Source: Clostridiales bacterium
GTDB lineage: Bacteria > Bacillota > Clostridia > Oscillospirales > Acutalibacteraceae
Assembly: GCA_021202245.1 (NCBI GenBank)
Contig: JAJQDK010000005.1
Location: forward strand, 6,794-29,916
Length of the DNA stretch: 23,123 nt
Reading direction: 5' to 3'
Below are positions 21,672 through 23,123 of the stretch, in pieces. The notes under the pieces are model-generated. The model was not told the origin of the DNA, did no database searches, and was given only the letters and a program-made list of their open reading frames with translations. Made by a program: the position numbers and the translations under genes. How positions within the stretch are numbered: the stretch's first letter is position 1; each line of letters begins with the position of its first letter.

Positions 21672-22172
21672 TTACTGAGCCTTACGGTCGAGGATAAGTG
21701 ACATAGCCTTTGCGTGGTCAATGTTGAGCACGAGCGAAAATTCATCGCATACCGTTTTTTCGGCTTCCTTGAGGAATCTTTCGTCGGCAATATGGAGCTT
21801 TTTGCCCTTTTTGTTTTGCGCCGTTTCGTGTGTTTTCAGGGTTCGGATGAGCTTAACAAGCCTTTTACAATCACCGCTTGAAATAACATCCTTGCAGGCG
21901 GTAAATCTGTCGTTCTTGTTGTCAATCCACTCGTTATCATCCTCAGGCATATTTTTCAAAATTTCATAAATCTCATCGGCGCTCATTATATTGCGCATTT
22001 TACCGACAAGCTGCTCATTTTGGGTGGGCACAAAAAGAGTGGATGTATCGGAATAGACAGGCTTAAGCACATAATATTCAATAGAATTTCCGCCGACTTT
22101 TTTAGTCGTGATTTCAATAATCTTACAAACACCGTTTGAGCCGTACAGCACAATCTGATTGGTATCAAACAT
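21672..22172 (-). CDS. CarD/CdnL-family transcriptional regulator
   Basis: 166 residues. N-terminal RNA polymerase-interacting domain (FDTNQIVLYGSNGVCKIIEI, EYYVLKPVYSDTSTLFVPT) is typical of CarD/CdnL/TRCF; the C-terminal half is helical (ADERFLKEAEKTVCDEFSLVLN), as in the DNA-contacting domain. Such proteins bind the RNA polymerase beta subunit and tune open complex stability at promoters. I start at the ATG at 22172, eight bases after GAGG; a GTG at 22181 sits inside that ribosome site. The start lies within the last codons of a 22-codon leader ORF (22165-22233), suggesting coupled translation. Promoter with inverted repeat upstream, terminator downstream. Confidence 0.92.
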   Translation of the reverse strand: MFDTNQIVLYGSNGVCKIIEITTKKVGGNSIEYYVLKPVYSDTSTLFVPTQNEQLVGKMRNIMSADEIYEILKNMPEDDNEWIDNKNDRFTACKDVISSGDCKRLVKLIRTLKTHETAQNKKGKKLHIADERFLKEAEKTVCDEFSLVLNIDHAKAMSLILDRKAQ

Positions 22173-22233
22173 TACGGACACCTCTTTTGCAGTCAGCCGG
22201 ATTTAACTTTGCAGTAAAATTCATACACTTCAT
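22165..22233 (-). CDS. 22-residue leader ORF overlapping the CarD-family start
   Basis: ATG at 22233 with AGGAGAG eight bases upstream, giving MKCMNFTAKLNPADCKRGVRNV in 22 codons (split as MKCMNFTAKLN and PADCKRGVRNV). Its TGA lies seven bases past the A of the CarD start, in another frame, so ribosomes finishing it stop on the CarD ribosome site and start codon. It is the best ribosome site in the transcript. No similarity to a known leader peptide is evident. Confidence 0.5.
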   Translation of the reverse strand: MKCMNFTAKLNPADCKRGVRNV

Positions 22234-22369
22234 AATATCTCTCCTATTCATTAAGCTGCGTATCATTCGTTTTGATAAGGTATATTGCAACAAGAACAAG
22301 CGTCTTTAACTGCAGCTGTTAAATAAATGCAGATTGAAGCACGCTTTCTTAAACTTTAGATTTAATTTA

Positions 22370-22408
22370 ATTATAACATATTTTGCCAAGAATTGTCATA
22401 GGCAAAAT
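22370..22408 (-). promoter_or_regulatory. Putative promoter of the CarD gene with overlapping inverted repeat
   Basis: Minus strand ATGACA (22394-22399), 18-base spacer, perfect TATAAT (22370-22375). ATTTTGCC (22380-22387) and GGCAAAAT (22401-22408) form an eight-base perfect inverted repeat that brackets the -35 box, as an operator would. Regulator unknown. Confidence 0.5.
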
Positions 22409-22456
22409 AACTAAATATTAGCAAAATTACCGAGGAATCGCTTGACTCAGGTGTTC

Positions 22457-22498
22457 AAAAAAAAGCAAAGCTACGGGTGAAAAACGCCAATCGCTTTG
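22457..22498 (-). terminator. Terminator of the flavoprotein gene
   Basis: Minus strand CAAAGC pairs with GCTTTG around a long loop, followed by CTTTTTTTT (eight T). Confidence 0.6.
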
Positions 22499-22527
22499 AA
22501 TGGTGCGTAGTGAAAAATTTAAATCGG

Positions 22528-22549
22528 AGCCGGGCAGATTTACCCGGCT
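22528..22549 (-). terminator. GC hairpin just after the flavoprotein gene
   Basis: AGCCGGG / CCCGGCT with an eight-base loop, 26 bases after the stop. The following T-tract is broken, so it is a weak terminator or an mRNA 3' stabiliser. Confidence 0.45.
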
Positions 22550-22574
22550 TAAACTAAACCTGCGGCGATTGAAA

Positions 22575-23123
22575 TTATCCCAAAATTTCATCTGCAAGGG
22601 ACTGCATATTTGCAGCATTGTCCCCGTTCATTACAGAGCGGATTGTCACGGTGGTGGGACAGATTTCTATATTCTTCATGGCTTCAAAATACTCTTTCAT
22701 AACCTTGCCCGACATAGGCGTCCACGAGCCGTTTTCAATAATGCCGACCTTTCTGTTTTTGTAGCCCTTAATTTTGAGATGATGCAAAAAGTCGTTCATA
22801 ACGGGAAATACGCCGCCGTCGTAGGTGGGAGCGGCAACAATCATTTTGCTGTAGCGGAAAGCGTCCTCGACGTCCTCGGCGATATCCGACCTTGATAAAT
22901 CAGCTATAGAGATTTTTTTATCGGTTTTTTCTTTCAAAATGTCATAGAGCTTTAAAGCGGCTGCCTTTGTGTTGCCGTGAATGGAAGCGTAAGCGATGAA
23001 AACGCCGTCGGTTTCAGCCTCATATTTGCTCCAAGTATCGTAAAGATTGATATAATAATCAAGATTTTCATTTAAAATCGGGCCGTGCAGAGGGCAAATT
23101 GTTTTGATGTCCATTGCGGCAGC
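22575..23123 (-). CDS. A-type flavoprotein (FprA/FDP family), C-terminal part
   Basis: Partial: the frame stays open to the window end (upstream codons read AAA before MDIKTI). The N-terminal metallo-beta-lactamase-like diiron domain is mostly outside; only its last strand with ICPLHGPIL, carrying a conserved His, is visible. The flavodoxin domain follows: FIAYASIHGNTKAAA (FMN phosphate loop), AAPTYDGGVFP and ENGSWTPMSG. Flavodiiron proteins reduce O2 or NO and protect anaerobes against oxidative or nitrosative stress. The internal ATG at 23114 is not the true start. Confidence 0.9.
   Translation of the reverse strand, partial: AAAMDIKTICPLHGPILNENLDYYINLYDTWSKYEAETDGVFIAYASIHGNTKAAALKLYDILKEKTDKKISIADLSRSDIAEDVEDAFRYSKMIVAAPTYDGGVFPVMNDFLHHLKIKGYKNRKVGIIENGSWTPMSGKVMKEYFEAMKNIEICPTTVTIRSVMNGDNAANMQSLADEILG

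Noticed and set aside
22427..22618. Minus-strand 63-codon frame at the end of the flavoprotein gene
   Set aside because: Runs over the flavoprotein terminator in another frame, with no ribosome site.

Overview
The window looks like a chromosomal stretch of an anaerobic, spore-forming Clostridia member, most likely an Oscillospirales/Ruminococcaceae gut bacterium. This is inferred from three things. Intergenic regions are AT-rich, with TTGACA/TATAAT-type promoters and AGGAGG-type ribosome sites. The gene set is clostridial: a SpoIVFB-like protease, the TIGR03960/DUF2344 radical SAM pair, an A-type flavoprotein and short-form malic enzyme. A cohesin-like surface protein and a dockerin-bearing secreted enzyme are both present. 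No phage, insertion sequence or CRISPR array was seen.

Layout. 1-1124 (minus): pyrH with its own promoter, then a tRNA-Ser with promoter and terminator. 1178-1993 (plus): a secreted, membrane-anchored cohesin-like protein. 2098-9389 (all minus): a frameshifted YhcC-type radical SAM gene, then, read in the direction of transcription from 9389, VanZ-like protein, frameshifted MATE exporter, short SpoIVFA-like protein, SpoIVFB-like M50 protease, TIGR03960 radical SAM protein, DUF2344 protein and an unknown protein. 9662-13055 (plus): a COG2426 small membrane protein, a terminator, then two overlapping FAD-dependent oxidoreductases. 13126-14014: a frameshifted unknown membrane protein between two direct copies of a short repeat. 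14011-15768: rnpB (minus) divergent from a malic enzyme gene (plus). 15784-17796 (minus): a compact PqqD-like / S26-type peptidase / nucleotidyltransferase operon. 17998-19167: tRNA-Leu (plus) facing an array of seven tRNAs (minus: Val, Asp, Phe, Gly, Cys, Val, Arg) divided by terminators. 19391-19510: a 39-residue cysteine-rich membrane micropeptide with a structured 3' region. 19864-21432 (minus): LRR-dockerin-SGNH hydrolase. 21672-22233 (minus): a CarD-family regulator preceded by a 22-codon overlapping leader ORF. 22575-end (minus): C-terminal part of an FprA-type flavoprotein.

How the parts relate. The cohesin-like anchor and the dockerin enzyme suggest a small cellulosome-like surface attachment system split across the window. 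The SpoIVF-like pair would act in the mother cell during sporulation. The PqqD/S26 peptidase/nucleotidyltransferase operon is the best candidate for an undescribed system: a peptide-recognition domain, a peptidase and a nucleotidyltransferase with no recognisable substrate nearby.

Three genes (2098-2998, 7437-8821, 13192-13855) each need a single-base correction in a short A-run of the coding strand to restore the expected protein. That pattern points first to assembly error, and second to real decay or slippage. All functions were assigned by reading protein motifs; no search was run.
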